Shown one piece after another: positions 25,165-34,055 of a DNA stretch of 64,000 nt. Position numbers and translations under genes: made by a program. The stretch covers positions 62,001-126,000 of the forward strand of contig CAWBZS010000009.1 in assembly GCA_963793335.1 (NCBI GenBank), written 5' to 3'. This stretch comes from Sva-07 sp963793335. Its GTDB lineage: Bacteria > Actinomycetota > Acidimicrobiia > Acidimicrobiales > Ilumatobacteraceae. Numbering within the stretch: position 1 is the stretch's first letter; each line of letters begins with the position of its first letter. The notes below the pieces were generated by a model, which did not search any database, was not told the DNA's origin, and was given only the letters and a program-made list of their open reading frames with translations.

Positions 25165-25180
25165 CCCCGCCATCGCGGGG
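25165..25180. terminator. bidirectional terminator hairpin
   Basis: CCCCGCCATCGCGGGG makes a six-base-pair all-G/C stem with a CATC loop in the 48-bp gap between the convergent flavoprotein and CoxE-like genes. Confidence 0.6.
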
Positions 25181-25189
25181 ACGGGTGGT

Positions 25190-26629
25190 TCAGGCGAGCT
25201 TTTCGACGAACGCTTCGAGCTGGCGCAGGTTGCGGCACTCGTAGACGCCGTCGGTATGGGTTCCGTACTCGCCGACGATCGAGTCGCCGGTGTTCCAGTA
25301 GCTGCGCGGTTCGGGATTCAACCAGTAGACGTGACGCGCCTTCTGTGCAATCTCCTTGACCACCCACGCCTGGCTGGCGTGGTAGTTGTTGCGGGCGTCG
25401 CCCAGCAGCAGCACGGTCGACTTCGGGCCGATGTCCTTGCCGTACCGCTCCCAGAACACTTCGAATGCGTGCCCGTAGTCGGAATGGCCGTCGACCCACA
25501 CGACGTCGGCCTCGGTATTCACCCGATGGATCGCCTCGGTGATGTCCTCGGTTGCCTTGAAGTAGTCGGTGACCTCGTCGATGCCATCGATGAACACGAA
25601 CGAGCGCACCTTCGAAAACTGGTTCTGGATCGCGTACACCAGCATCAGCGTGAACCGCGCGAACGCAGCGACCGACCCTGAGATGTCTGCAACGACGATC
25701 AATTCGGGCTTGGCCGGGCGGGGGTACTTGAACTTCGGCTCGGCGGGCACGCCGCCGTAGCTGAGCGAGTGGCGCACCGTGTTGCGGAAGTCGAGCGGGC
25801 CCTTTCGACCGTGGCGGCGCTTGCGAGCCAACCGGGCTGCGAGCTTGCGAGTGAGCGGATACAGCGACTTCTTGAGCGCCTGCATCTCGTCGCGCGAAGC
25901 GTGCATGAACTCGACGTCCTCGGGCAATGGCTTGCGGAGTGTCTTGGCCATGGCCTCGGCGCCACGGTCGGCCACCAGTCGGCGTCTGATCTCGGACTCG
26001 ATCTCTCCCTTGAACTTCTCGATGCGGTCCTCGAACTCCTCCTTCTCGAGTCGCTCCTCGAGCGAGGTGAGGTCGCCGTCGGCCTCCTCCCGAGCCTGCT
26101 CCATCATCTTGTCGAGCATGCCGTCGAGGTCGAGATTGCGCAGGGTGCGGTACAGGTAGTAGGTCCCGCCGACCGGGCGACCCGGCTCCATCCCGGCGAA
26201 GCGTTGGACCGACTGCTTGGCCATTGCCCGCATCATCCCTTGATCACCGTTCATCAACGCCGACATCAGCATCTGCGCGATCTCTTCGGGCGTCAGATTG
26301 TCGAGACCGCCAGCGCCGCCCTGCCCCTCCTGCTTCTGCTGTTCTTGGAGCTCGCGCCACAGGTCATCGATGTCGGTGTCGTCGTCACCGCCTTCGACCA
26401 GTTTGTACTCAGGGCCACGAAGGCTGAAGTACACCTCGAACACCGTCTCGAAGCTGCGCCAGTGCGCATGGTTCTTGATCAGCGTGGCACCGAGCGCGTA
26501 CTTGAACGCCTCCCGATCCTCGATCGGGATGTGCTGGACGGCCTCCATGGCGTCGAGGTTCTCCGTGAGGCTCACCGGGAGCCCCGCATTGCGAAGTTCG
26601 ACGACGAAGCCGTTGAGCAGATCGAGCAT
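25190..26629 (-). CDS. VWA domain protein, CoxE-like
   Basis: This 479-aa protein has a long charged helical N-terminal part and a C-terminal von Willebrand A domain with a metal-ion-dependent adhesion site: VADISGSVAAF (Asp-x-Ser-x-Ser), FIDGIDEVTDYF and VVWVDGHSDYG. This is the CoxE-type partner of MoxR AAA+ ATPases, which together act as chaperone or insertase for metalloenzymes. It follows moxR by 14 nt on the same strand. No carbon-monoxide dehydrogenase or other obvious client is within the window. Confidence 0.88.
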   Translation of the reverse strand: MLDLLNGFVVELRNAGLPVSLTENLDAMEAVQHIPIEDREAFKYALGATLIKNHAHWRSFETVFEVYFSLRGPEYKLVEGGDDDTDIDDLWRELQEQQKQEGQGGAGGLDNLTPEEIAQMLMSALMNGDQGMMRAMAKQSVQRFAGMEPGRPVGGTYYLYRTLRNLDLDGMLDKMMEQAREEADGDLTSLEERLEKEEFEDRIEKFKGEIESEIRRRLVADRGAEAMAKTLRKPLPEDVEFMHASRDEMQALKKSLYPLTRKLAARLARKRRHGRKGPLDFRNTVRHSLSYGGVPAEPKFKYPRPAKPELIVVADISGSVAAFARFTLMLVYAIQNQFSKVRSFVFIDGIDEVTDYFKATEDITEAIHRVNTEADVVWVDGHSDYGHAFEVFWERYGKDIGPKSTVLLLGDARNNYHASQAWVVKEIAQKARHVYWLNPEPRSYWNTGDSIVGEYGTHTDGVYECRNLRQLEAFVEKLA

Positions 26630-26643
26630 CAGGCGTCAGTCCG

Positions 26644-27549
26644 TCACTCGTCGACGGAGAGCTCTTTGGCCGCCTTGGCGATGTCGGTCTGGTACTTGAG
26701 CAGGACGTTGAGCGTGTCCTTCGCGGTCTGCTCGTCGATGTTGTCGATGTTGAGCAGCATCAACGTGCGAGCCCAGTCGAGCGTCTCGGACACACTCGGC
26801 GCCTTCTTCAGATCCAGCTGGCGGATCGAGCGAACGATGCGGGCCACCTGGTCGGCGAGGTGCTCGGTGATGTCGGGCACCTTCGCGAGCACGATCTCCT
26901 TCTCGCGGTCGAGATGCGGGTAGTCGACGTGCAGGTACAGGCAGCGCCGCTTGAGCGCTTCGGACAGCTCGCGGGTGTTGTTCGACGTGAGGAACACCAA
27001 CGGGATCTGGGTGGCCGTGATCGTGCCCAACTCGGGGATCGACACCTGGTAGTCGGAGAGGATCTCGAGCAGCAACGCCTCGGTCTCGACCTCGACGCGG
27101 TCGACCTCGTCGATCAACAGCACCACCGGGTCGGTCGCCGTGATCGCCTCGAGCAGTGGCCGGGTGAGCAGGAACTCGTCGGAGAAGATGTCGTCTTTGA
27201 TCTCCGTCCAGTCCTCTCCCTGTTCGCCGCGCTCGGTCTGGATGCGCAGCAACTGCTTCTTGTAGTTCCACTCGTAGAGCGCTTTGCTCTCGTCGAGCCC
27301 CTCGTAGCACTGCAGACGGATCAGGCGGGCGTCGGTGATCTCGGCGATCGACTTGGCGAGCTGCGTCTTGCCGGTGCCGGCTGGCCCCTCGACGAGGACC
27401 GGCTTGGCGAGCCGGTCAGCGAGGTACGCCACGCCGGCGATGCCCTCATCGGCCAGGTAGTTGACGTTGCGGAGCGCGTCACGCACCGACTGCACGCTCT
27501 CGAAACGGTTGGTGGTGCTGCCGGGCGCCCCGGCATCCGTGGTCGTCAT
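26644..27549 (-). CDS. MoxR-family AAA+ ATPase
   Basis: This 301-aa ATPase has Walker A EGPAGTGKTQLAKS, Walker B VVLLIDEVDR, sensor-1 region PLVFLTSNNTREL and an arginine-finger LKRRCLY. MoxR ATPases remodel or activate metal-enzyme complexes with VWA partners, and the CoxE-like gene 14 nt downstream is that partner. The ATG at 27549 follows TAGCGT by 7 nt. The frame remains open far upstream over the divergent methyltransferase gene, but this is antisense to it and not coding. Confidence 0.92.
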   Translation of the reverse strand: MTTTDAGAPGSTTNRFESVQSVRDALRNVNYLADEGIAGVAYLADRLAKPVLVEGPAGTGKTQLAKSIAEITDARLIRLQCYEGLDESKALYEWNYKKQLLRIQTERGEQGEDWTEIKDDIFSDEFLLTRPLLEAITATDPVVLLIDEVDRVEVETEALLLEILSDYQVSIPELGTITATQIPLVFLTSNNTRELSEALKRRCLYLHVDYPHLDREKEIVLAKVPDITEHLADQVARIVRSIRQLDLKKAPSVSETLDWARTLMLLNIDNIDEQTAKDTLNVLLKYQTDIAKAAKELSVDE

Positions 27550-27556
27550 GGAGCCG

Positions 27557-27562
27557 ACGCTA
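27557..27562 (-). promoter_or_regulatory. leaderless -10 hexamer TAGCGT of moxR
   Basis: The reverse strand reads TAGCGT, ending 7 nt before the moxR ATG at 27549. Confidence 0.55.
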
Positions 27563-27598
27563 CCCGCCCTCTTGACCCGCGGGTCAATTGGAATGCCG

Positions 27599-27604
27599 TA
27601 CCGT
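27599..27604 (+). promoter_or_regulatory. leaderless -10 hexamer TACCGT
   Basis: TACCGT ends 8 nt before the ATG of the methyltransferase gene at 27613, divergent from moxR. Confidence 0.5.
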
Positions 27605-27612
27605 GGCCGACC

Positions 27613-28428
27613 ATGCCCGGAACGTCGTTCGATCGAGTTGCCGACATCTACGAAGCCACCCGAGGCGGCCAACGCCGCGGCGACCACTTCGCGGACGCCC
27701 TCGCCCCATGGCTCGAGGGGCCGCGCATCGTGGAGCTGGGTGTGGGCACCGGCGTGATCGCCAACGGGTTGCGTCGTCACGGCATCGAGGCGATCGGCGC
27801 GGATCTCAGCGCGGCGATGATGCATCACGCGGTGGCCCGCCTCGGTCCCCGAATGGTGGTTGCCGATGTCGACCGGTTGCCGTTCGCCGAGCAGTCGATC
27901 GACACCGCCTACTTCGTGTGGGTGCTGCACCTGGTCCACGATCCAGCCGCCACGCTCGAGGAAGCAGCCCGCATCGTCCGGCCCGGCGGCGTGGTCGCCA
28001 CGATCACCTCGGAGAGCACCTACTCCGACGACGACGAGATCGCGCCGATCATCGACCGCCTCGCCCCGCTGCGTCAGACACGACTGGATCACCACACGAT
28101 GGTGGTGGCGAGTCGGCCCGGGCTCGATCTGGTGCACGAAGGCTTCACGCCGTGGGACGAGGTCGAGACGGCGCCGGCCGACGAGGCCGACGCGATCGAG
28201 CGACGGATCTACTCGTCGCTGTTCGACGTCGACGACCACGCCTGGAACACCGTCGTCGTCCCCGTGATCGACGCCCTGCGTGCGCTCCCCGACCCGACCC
28301 GTCCTCGTCTGCGTCGCAATCGTCACCCGCTCGCCGTCTGGCGCACCGTCGGGCGAACACCATCACGCCTGGGGTCTGACCCCAGGCGTGATGATGCGGT
28401 GGACGGTGTTCCCGGTGCTGCGCACTAG
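27613..28428 (+). CDS. class I SAM-dependent methyltransferase
   Basis: This 271-aa protein has the SAM-binding motif IVELGVGTGVIANGL, an acidic residue after the second strand (IGADLS), ADVDRLPF, and the post-motif AARIVRPGGVVATI. The substrate is unknown. The C-terminal end is odd. The last 30 or so residues are encoded across a 33-bp palindrome at 28361-28393 and beyond, and similarity to typical methyltransferases ends at about RHPLAVWRTV, so the tail may have been added by insertion of the palindrome. It is divergent from moxR and upstream of the flippase gene. Confidence 0.85.
   Translation: MPGTSFDRVADIYEATRGGQRRGDHFADALAPWLEGPRIVELGVGTGVIANGLRRHGIEAIGADLSAAMMHHAVARLGPRMVVADVDRLPFAEQSIDTAYFVWVLHLVHDPAATLEEAARIVRPGGVVATITSESTYSDDDEIAPIIDRLAPLRQTRLDHHTMVVASRPGLDLVHEGFTPWDEVETAPADEADAIERRIYSSLFDVDDHAWNTVVVPVIDALRALPDPTRPRLRRNRHPLAVWRTVGRTPSRLGSDPRRDDAVDGVPGAAH
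28361..28393. repeat. near-perfect 33-bp palindrome at a gene 3' end
   Basis: CATCACGCCTGGGGTC is followed by a single T and then its exact reverse complement, giving 16-nt arms. It lies inside the 3' end of the methyltransferase reading frame and 47 bp before the flippase start. It could act as a terminator or be an inserted REP-type palindrome; the GGGGTCTGACCCC core is suggestive of the latter. I see one copy in the window. Confidence 0.8.
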
Positions 28429-28431
28429 CGT
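28426..28431 (+). promoter_or_regulatory. leaderless -10 hexamer TAGCGT
   Basis: TAGCGT ends 8 nt before the ATG of the MurJ-type gene, inside the last codons of the methyltransferase frame. Confidence 0.5.
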
Positions 28432-28439
28432 TCGCCTGG

Positions 28440-30008
28440 ATGAGTGGACTGCTGCGGAGCAACGTCGTCGTTGCCAGCGGCACAGCGATCTCACGGATCA
28501 CCGGCTTCGTGCGAATCGGGGTCCTCACCTACGTGCTCGGCCAGAGCGCGCTGAGCGACGCCTACCTCCTGGCCAACGAGACACCGAACATCGTCTACGA
28601 CCTGCTGCTCGGCGGGTTGCTCTCCGCCACACTGGTGCCGCTGTTCTCCACGTTCGTCGAGCAGGACGACGACGAGGCCACCAATGTGGTGTTGTCGGTG
28701 TCGGTGGTGTTGATGAGCGGCCTCACCGTCGTCGCTGTCGCGGCAGCACCGCTCATCTTCGGGCTCTACTCGTTCAACGTCGCCGAGGAGGTCGACGCCG
28801 ACGTCTACCGCTCGGTCGGCGTCACCCTCGCTCGCATCTTCCTCGTCCAGATCCTGTTCTATGGCCTCACCGGTCTCGCCAATGCGTTCTTGAACAGCCG
28901 GCGCCGGTTCTTCGCCGCCGCCTGGAGCCCGATCCTGCCGAACCTGATCATCATCGCGACGCTGCTCTCGCTGCCACAGCCCGGGTCGGCTGACTGGACG
29001 CTCAACGACGTGCTCACCAACGACCGGTTGATGTGGACGCTCGGGCTCGGCGCCACGATCGGCATCGCGTCGATGGCGCTGGTGCTGTTGCCAGCGATGG
29101 CCCGCACCGGATTCGCGTTCCGACCCAAGGTGGATTTTCGCCACGCCGCCGTCCGCAAGCTGCTCTCGCTCTCGTTCTGGACGATCGGTTTCGTCCTCGC
29201 CAACCAGGTCGCGCTGATCGTGATTCGCAACCTGGCAGAACCGGGGTCGAGCGATGCGTCGGCCTACATCGTTGCGTTCACGTTCTTCGTGCTCCCCCAC
29301 GGCCTCCTCGCGGTGTCGATCGCCACCACGTTCCAACCCGAGATGTCGCGCTCGGTGGCCCGATCCGATCGATCGGGCTTCATCGATCAGGCGTCACTGG
29401 GACTCAGGATGACCGCGCTCTTCACGATCCCGGCCGGCGTCGGGATCTTCGTGCTTCGCCAGCCGATCATCGGCGCCCTGCTCCAACGCGGCGAGTTCAG
29501 TGTCGACGACGCCGACGCTGCCCAACGCGCCCTCGCCGGCCTGGCCCTCGGCCTCGGTGCGTTCTCGGTCTACATGTTCCTGCTTCGCGGCTTCTACGCC
29601 CACAAGGACACCAAGACCCCCTTCAAGATCAACGTGGTCGAGAACGCGATCAACATCGTGCTGGCGGTGGTCCTCGTCGACCGATACGGCGTCCTGGGAC
29701 TCGGCCTTGCCTTTGCGCTCGCGTACGTGATCTCGTCGCTGTGGGCGATGCAGATCCTCAGCTACAAGGTGCCGGGATTCGCCGTTCGACCCGTGTTGTC
29801 GAGCATCGCCCGCATGATCCTGGCAGCGGTGCTGATGGCGGAGGCGGTGTGGCTCACCACGACCCAGATCGGTGGCAACACCGGCGTGGACGCCGTGCTG
29901 CGCCTCGCGGTCGGCACCGTGGTCGGCGCGGCGGTCTATCTGGCCGCCCTCGTGGTGCTCCGAGCCCCCGAACTCGACGCCACCCGCGCCCGCCTGCGCC
30001 GCTCCTGA
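28440..30008 (+). CDS. murJ: MurJ/MviN-type lipid II flippase
   Basis: This 522-aa polytopic membrane protein of the MOP superfamily starts with NVVVASGTAISRITGFVR, contains NETPNIVYDLLLGGLLSATLVPLF and about 13-14 hydrophobic segments, and ends shortly after the last one. It should flip lipid II (or a related polyprenyl-linked sugar) across the membrane for cell-wall synthesis. Mycobacterial MurJ carries a long kinase-like extension, which is missing here. A paralogous role in exopolysaccharide export is the main alternative. Confidence 0.88.
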   Translation: MSGLLRSNVVVASGTAISRITGFVRIGVLTYVLGQSALSDAYLLANETPNIVYDLLLGGLLSATLVPLFSTFVEQDDDEATNVVLSVSVVLMSGLTVVAVAAAPLIFGLYSFNVAEEVDADVYRSVGVTLARIFLVQILFYGLTGLANAFLNSRRRFFAAAWSPILPNLIIIATLLSLPQPGSADWTLNDVLTNDRLMWTLGLGATIGIASMALVLLPAMARTGFAFRPKVDFRHAAVRKLLSLSFWTIGFVLANQVALIVIRNLAEPGSSDASAYIVAFTFFVLPHGLLAVSIATTFQPEMSRSVARSDRSGFIDQASLGLRMTALFTIPAGVGIFVLRQPIIGALLQRGEFSVDDADAAQRALAGLALGLGAFSVYMFLLRGFYAHKDTKTPFKINVVENAINIVLAVVLVDRYGVLGLGLAFALAYVISSLWAMQILSYKVPGFAVRPVLSSIARMILAAVLMAEAVWLTTTQIGGNTGVDAVLRLAVGTVVGAAVYLAALVVLRAPELDATRARLRRS

Positions 30009-30025
30009 GCCGTGAGCCGCCGCCG

Positions 30026-31117
30026 TCAGGTCGGGGCGAGCACGACGAGATCGTCGCGGTGGACCACCTCGTGATTGACACCCACGGGAAGATCACCCGT
30101 GCGCAGACCGAGCACGCTACGAACGACGCCGGCATCGAGGGCCGCAAGCCCCCGTGCGAGCACTCGGCCGCTCGCGTCGACGATGTCGACGGTGTCACCT
30201 TCGACGAATGCTCCCCGTGCGGCGGTGACTCCGGCAGGCAAGAGGCTCGTCGACCGCTCGATCAGCGCCCGCGACGCACCGTCGTCGACGATGATCGAAC
30301 CCGACACCTCGGACGCGAACGCGATCCACAGCTTGCGCGCCGACAGCGTGCGATGATGCGCTTCGAAGGTGGTGCCGACCAGTTCGGCCGACACGGCGCC
30401 AGCGAGCACGTCGGGCCGCGATGCCCGAGCGATCACGCTGCGAAGCCCCGACCACGACGCCATCCGAGCCGCCGTCAGCTTCGATGCCATGCCACCGCTG
30501 CCACGGCCACTGCCGCCTGCGTCGACTCGAACCGCCAACAACGGGTCGCCGACTCGAACCAGTGGGATCAGCGTCGCGGTGGGATCGCGCCGGGGATCGG
30601 CGGTGTAGACCCCATCCATGTCGGTGAGCAGCACCAGCACGTCGGCGTGCACACTGTTGGCCAACAGCGCGGCGAGGCGGTCGTTGTCGCCGTAGCGCAA
30701 CTCGTCGTTGGCCACCGCATCGTTCTCGTTCACCACCGGCACACAACCGAGTTCCAGCAGCCGATCGATCGTGCTGCGAGCATGCAGATACTGGCGCCGA
30801 TCGACGAAGTCGTGCGGATCGAGCAGCACCTGCGCGCCGACGAGACCGTGGCGTGCGAGTTCGTGGTTGTACGCCTCGACCAACCGGCTCTGACCCGCGG
30901 CAGAAATCGCCTGGAGGGTCTGGATGTCGGTGGGACGACTCGCCATGCCCATGGCGGCGACGCCGGCAGCCACCGCTCCCGACGACACGACGATCACCTC
31001 ATGGCCCGCCGATCGAAGCGACGCGACCTCGTCGACCAGTTTGGTGAGCGCCGCAGCGTCGATCACTCCCCCGTCGTCGGTGATCGAGGCCGTGCCGATC
31101 TTGGCAACAACACGCAT
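30026..31117 (-). CDS. proB: glutamate 5-kinase
   Basis: This 363-aa enzyme phosphorylates glutamate in the first step of proline synthesis. The amino-acid-kinase domain shows VVAKIGTASI, VVSSGAVAAG, VPVVNENDAVA, LLTDMDGVYTADPR and GSGGMASKLTAARMA. The C-terminal part (about 275-355) is a PUA domain. The gene begins 9 nt after obgE, an obgE-proB order common in actinomycetes where proA often follows; proA is not seen here. Confidence 0.94.
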   Translation of the reverse strand: MRVVAKIGTASITDDGGVIDAAALTKLVDEVASLRSAGHEVIVVSSGAVAAGVAAMGMASRPTDIQTLQAISAAGQSRLVEAYNHELARHGLVGAQVLLDPHDFVDRRQYLHARSTIDRLLELGCVPVVNENDAVANDELRYGDNDRLAALLANSVHADVLVLLTDMDGVYTADPRRDPTATLIPLVRVGDPLLAVRVDAGGSGRGSGGMASKLTAARMASWSGLRSVIARASRPDVLAGAVSAELVGTTFEAHHRTLSARKLWIAFASEVSGSIIVDDGASRALIERSTSLLPAGVTAARGAFVEGDTVDIVDASGRVLARGLAALDAGVVRSVLGLRTGDLPVGVNHEVVHRDDLVVLAPT

Positions 31118-31126
31118 GCGGACGCC

Positions 31127-32383
31127 TCAGAGGTCCGGTGAGTACTCGAAGCTGAACTCGCCGATCCAGATGATGTCGCCTTCTTTGGCTCCGGCCCTCG
31201 AGAGCATCTTGGGGACGCCGAGCCGGTCGAGCCGGTGATCGATGTACGACAGTGCCTCTGGCGTGGTGACGTCGTTGAGCGCAACAACACGCTCGACGTC
31301 GCGTCCGAGGAGCCGGAACTCGCCGTCCGCCACCCGCTCGACGGCTGCACCACTGGGGTCCGGGCGCAAGACGACGACGCCCTCCTCCCACTCGATCGCC
31401 TGGCGGACATCGTGGACCCGCTGGGCCAATTGGCCGACGACATCGGCAACGCCCTGACGGGTGACCGACGACATCACCGGTCCATCCCAGCCGAGCGCGT
31501 CGAGTTCGGCGTGCTGCACGACATCGGCTTTGGTGCCGACCACGACGCGAGGACGCTCCAACAGCTCCGGACGGTAGCTGCCGAGCTCGTGCAGGAGGAC
31601 TCGCTCCTGCTCCTGCGGGCTGACCCCATCGGTCGAGGCGAGATCGAGCAACAGACACAGGACCCGGGCCCGTTCGACGTGGCGCAGGAATCGATGTCCG
31701 AGCCCCTTTCCTTCGCTGGCACCCTCGATCAGGCCGGGGATGTCGGCCATCACGAACTCGGTGGCATCGTCGACGCGCACCACGCCCAGGTTCGGCTCGA
31801 GTGTGGTGAACGGATAATCGGCGATCTTCGGCTTCGCCGCAGAGACCACGCTGATGAACGTCGACTTGCCAGCGTTCGGAAACCCCACCAGCGCGACGTC
31901 AGCCATGAGACGCAACTCGAGGCGCAGCCAACGTTCTTCGCCGTGCTCGCCCTGCTCCGCAAAGCTCGGCGCCCGACGCTTGTTCGACAGAAACTTGGCG
32001 TTGCCGCGGCCGCCACGGCCACCAGCCGCTGCCAACCAACGATCGCCGTGGTTGACGAGCTCGGCGAGGACGTCACCGGAGTACATGTCGTGGACGACGG
32101 TGCCCATCGGCACGGTGATCTCGAGCGACTCGCCGCGCCGGCCGTGCATGTCCTTGCCCTTGCCGTGCACGCCGTTGTCGGCGCGCCGGTGCGGGTGATC
32201 ACGAAACGCCAGCAGTGACGACACGTTGTGGTCGGCCACCAGCCAGACCCCACCGCCATCGCCGCCGTCGCCGCCGTTCGGGCCGCCCATGGACTCAGGA
32301 CCCTCCCGCCGGAAACTGATGCAGCCCGCGCCGCCATCACCACCGCGCACGTTCAGTTGGCACTCGTCGACGAACTGCGACAT
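31127..32383 (-). CDS. obgE: GTPase Obg/CgtA
   Basis: This 418-aa ribosome-associated GTPase has the glycine-rich Obg fold (1-158: VRGGDGGAGCISFRRE, GGPNGGDGGDGG, AAGGRGGRGNAKF), a G domain with GFPNAGKST at 167-175 and ADIPGLIEGASEGKGLG, and a C-terminal OCT domain. It takes part in 50S assembly and stress control. The rplU-rpmA genes that usually precede obg are absent. The ATG at 32383 is fixed by the family N-terminus and by a TAGCCT hexamer. Confidence 0.95.
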   Translation of the reverse strand: MSQFVDECQLNVRGGDGGAGCISFRREGPESMGGPNGGDGGDGGGVWLVADHNVSSLLAFRDHPHRRADNGVHGKGKDMHGRRGESLEITVPMGTVVHDMYSGDVLAELVNHGDRWLAAAGGRGGRGNAKFLSNKRRAPSFAEQGEHGEERWLRLELRLMADVALVGFPNAGKSTFISVVSAAKPKIADYPFTTLEPNLGVVRVDDATEFVMADIPGLIEGASEGKGLGHRFLRHVERARVLCLLLDLASTDGVSPQEQERVLLHELGSYRPELLERPRVVVGTKADVVQHAELDALGWDGPVMSSVTRQGVADVVGQLAQRVHDVRQAIEWEEGVVVLRPDPSGAAVERVADGEFRLLGRDVERVVALNDVTTPEALSYIDHRLDRLGVPKMLSRAGAKEGDIIWIGEFSFEYSPDL

Positions 32384-32390
32384 TTCTCGA

Positions 32391-32396
32391 AGGCTA
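32391..32396 (-). promoter_or_regulatory. leaderless -10 hexamer TAGCCT of obgE
   Basis: The reverse strand reads TAGCCT, ending 7 nt before the obgE ATG. Confidence 0.55.
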
Positions 32397-32421
32397 ACGC
32401 CCCCGACGCGACGCCATCTCC

Positions 32422-32427
32422 TATCGT
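32422..32427 (+). promoter_or_regulatory. leaderless -10 hexamer TATCGT of dgt
   Basis: TATCGT ends 7 nt before the dgt ATG at 32435; the 51-bp gap to obgE holds both promoters. Confidence 0.55.
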
Positions 32428-32434
32428 TTTCGAG

Positions 32435-33607
32435 ATGGCTGAACCTCGGTTGGCAAACACGGCGTCCGAACGCGCCGAACGGTGGGCGGCGACGATGACC
32501 GGGCATGGGAGCGACGACATCGTGGTCGCCCATGCCGACTCCGCCGCAACCGTCGGTGAAGCACAGGTCCGAACCCGAGCAGCCCGCGAGGAACTCGAGT
32601 CCCAGCTCCTCGCCACCAACGCCACCCGTTCGGTCGGCGCAGGCAATCGAGCCATCGACGAGGAGCCCGACCCGTTCCGGACCTGTTTCGAACGCGACCG
32701 CGACCGCATCCTGCACGACTCGGCGTTTCGTCGCCTCGCCGGCAAGACCCAGGTGTTCGTGTTTCCCGACGACCACCAGCGGACCCGCATGACCCATGCC
32801 CTCGAGGTGGCCCAGGTCGCGCGATCCGTGGCGCAGGCCGTGAGCCTCAACGTCCCGCTGGTCGAGGCGATGGCGCTTGGCCACGACTGCGGGCACGGCC
32901 CCGGTGGACATGCCAGCGAGGATGCCCTGTCGCCGTACCTCGACAGCGGCTTCGACCACGCACCGTGGGGCGCCGACGTCACGCTTCGCCCGCTGAACCT
33001 CTGCGCCGAGACGCTCGACGGCATCCGCAATCACTCATGGAGTCTTCCGGCGCCGCAGACCCCGGAAGGTGAAGTGGTCTCCTGGGCCGACCGCATCGCG
33101 TACGTGTGTCACGACTTCGAGGACGCCGTCGCCGCGGGCATCGTCACCGCCGACATGCTGCCCGACATCGTCGCCCAACGGTGCGGCCGTGATCGATCGA
33201 GCCAACTCGGCACGTTCGTACGGGCGATGGTGTCAGCGATCACGGCGACCGGGCGTATCGGGATGACACCCGACATCGCCGAAGCACTCGCCGAGTTCCG
33301 CCGATTCAACTACGAGCACGTGTACCTGCGCCCGGCGAGCCAGCAGCAGGCTGCCGCCGTGATCTCGCTGCTGCGTGCACTGGTGGAGCACTACGCCGAT
33401 CGGCCGCATGCCATCCCACGCCAGACCACCGAGGCAGCGCTCGGCGAGCGAGCAGCACACGCAGATGCAGGGAGCGCCGATGCGCTTCGTGCGGCGGTGG
33501 CCTATGTCGGGGGGATGACCGACCGATTCGCCTGCCAGGAGGGACTCGCCCATCTGTCATGGGACCCCGCGAAGCTGCCTCGCGGCATCGGGGTGTCGGG
33601 CATCTGA
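32435..33607 (+). CDS. dgt: deoxyguanosinetriphosphate triphosphohydrolase-like HD protein
   Basis: This 390-aa HD-superfamily hydrolase should release triphosphate from dGTP or other dNTPs. Metal-ligand motifs are visible in order: DSAFRRLAGKTQVF, RMTHALEVAQVAR (first His), LGHDCGHGPGGHASE (HD motif) and RIAYVCHDFEDA (last Asp). An unusual hydrophilic N-terminal part of about 70 residues precedes the core. The ATG at 32435 follows a -10-like hexamer; it is divergent from obgE. Confidence 0.9.
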   Translation: MAEPRLANTASERAERWAATMTGHGSDDIVVAHADSAATVGEAQVRTRAAREELESQLLATNATRSVGAGNRAIDEEPDPFRTCFERDRDRILHDSAFRRLAGKTQVFVFPDDHQRTRMTHALEVAQVARSVAQAVSLNVPLVEAMALGHDCGHGPGGHASEDALSPYLDSGFDHAPWGADVTLRPLNLCAETLDGIRNHSWSLPAPQTPEGEVVSWADRIAYVCHDFEDAVAAGIVTADMLPDIVAQRCGRDRSSQLGTFVRAMVSAITATGRIGMTPDIAEALAEFRRFNYEHVYLRPASQQQAAAVISLLRALVEHYADRPHAIPRQTTEAALGERAAHADAGSADALRAAVAYVGGMTDRFACQEGLAHLSWDPAKLPRGIGVSGI

Positions 33608-33635
33608 ACCGATCGCCTCCTCGGGCTGCGTCGCT

Positions 33636-34022
33636 TCAGAGCGCGAACGGCGAGTGGGTGCCGATGTACATCGCTCGAATCCCGAGCCCCATGATGAACA
33701 GGCTCCCGAATCCGTAGAGCAGAAACACCTTGTCCTTCACGAATGGGCTGCCGCGATAGCTGTAGAGGATGCCGACGGCAACGATGCAGCTGAACCCGTA
33801 CAGCGCATGGAACTGGTCGAGTTCCAGGCCGTAGCGATTGACGATCAGCACGCCTCCGATTGCGATCACGAACGTCGACAACTGGGCCACGATCACCGCC
33901 CACCAGAACGGGCGTACGCGGAGTGCCGGCACCACGTGCGCGGCGAAGGCCCAGACACCGACCGCGGCGTTGGAGAACACCACGAACCAGGCCAGGTAGC
34001 GATGCGCGTCGTAGAGACCCAC
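33636..34022 (-). CDS. small four-helix membrane protein, unknown function
   Basis: This 128-aa protein has four strongly hydrophobic segments (about 9-30, 38-60, 71-90 and 99-116), conserved-looking HRYLAWFVVFSN near the start and LYGFGSLFIMGLGIRAMYIG near the end. I do not recognise the family. The GTG start at 34022 has no clear RBS; the coding assignment rests on the helix pattern. It lies 33 bp downstream of the stop of the lipoprotein gene on the same strand. Confidence 0.65.
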   Translation of the reverse strand: MGLYDAHRYLAWFVVFSNAAVGVWAFAAHVVPALRVRPFWWAVIVAQLSTFVIAIGGVLIVNRYGLELDQFHALYGFSCIVAVGILYSYRGSPFVKDKVFLLYGFGSLFIMGLGIRAMYIGTHSPFAL

Positions 34023-34055
34023 GGAGCTCAGCCCGGCTCGTTCGGCATCACGAGG

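Noticed and set aside
26644..28326. A long moxR reading from 28326
   Set aside because: The extension is antisense to the methyltransferase, whose SAM motif is clear. The ATG at 27549 has a -10 at 7 nt and matches the family start.
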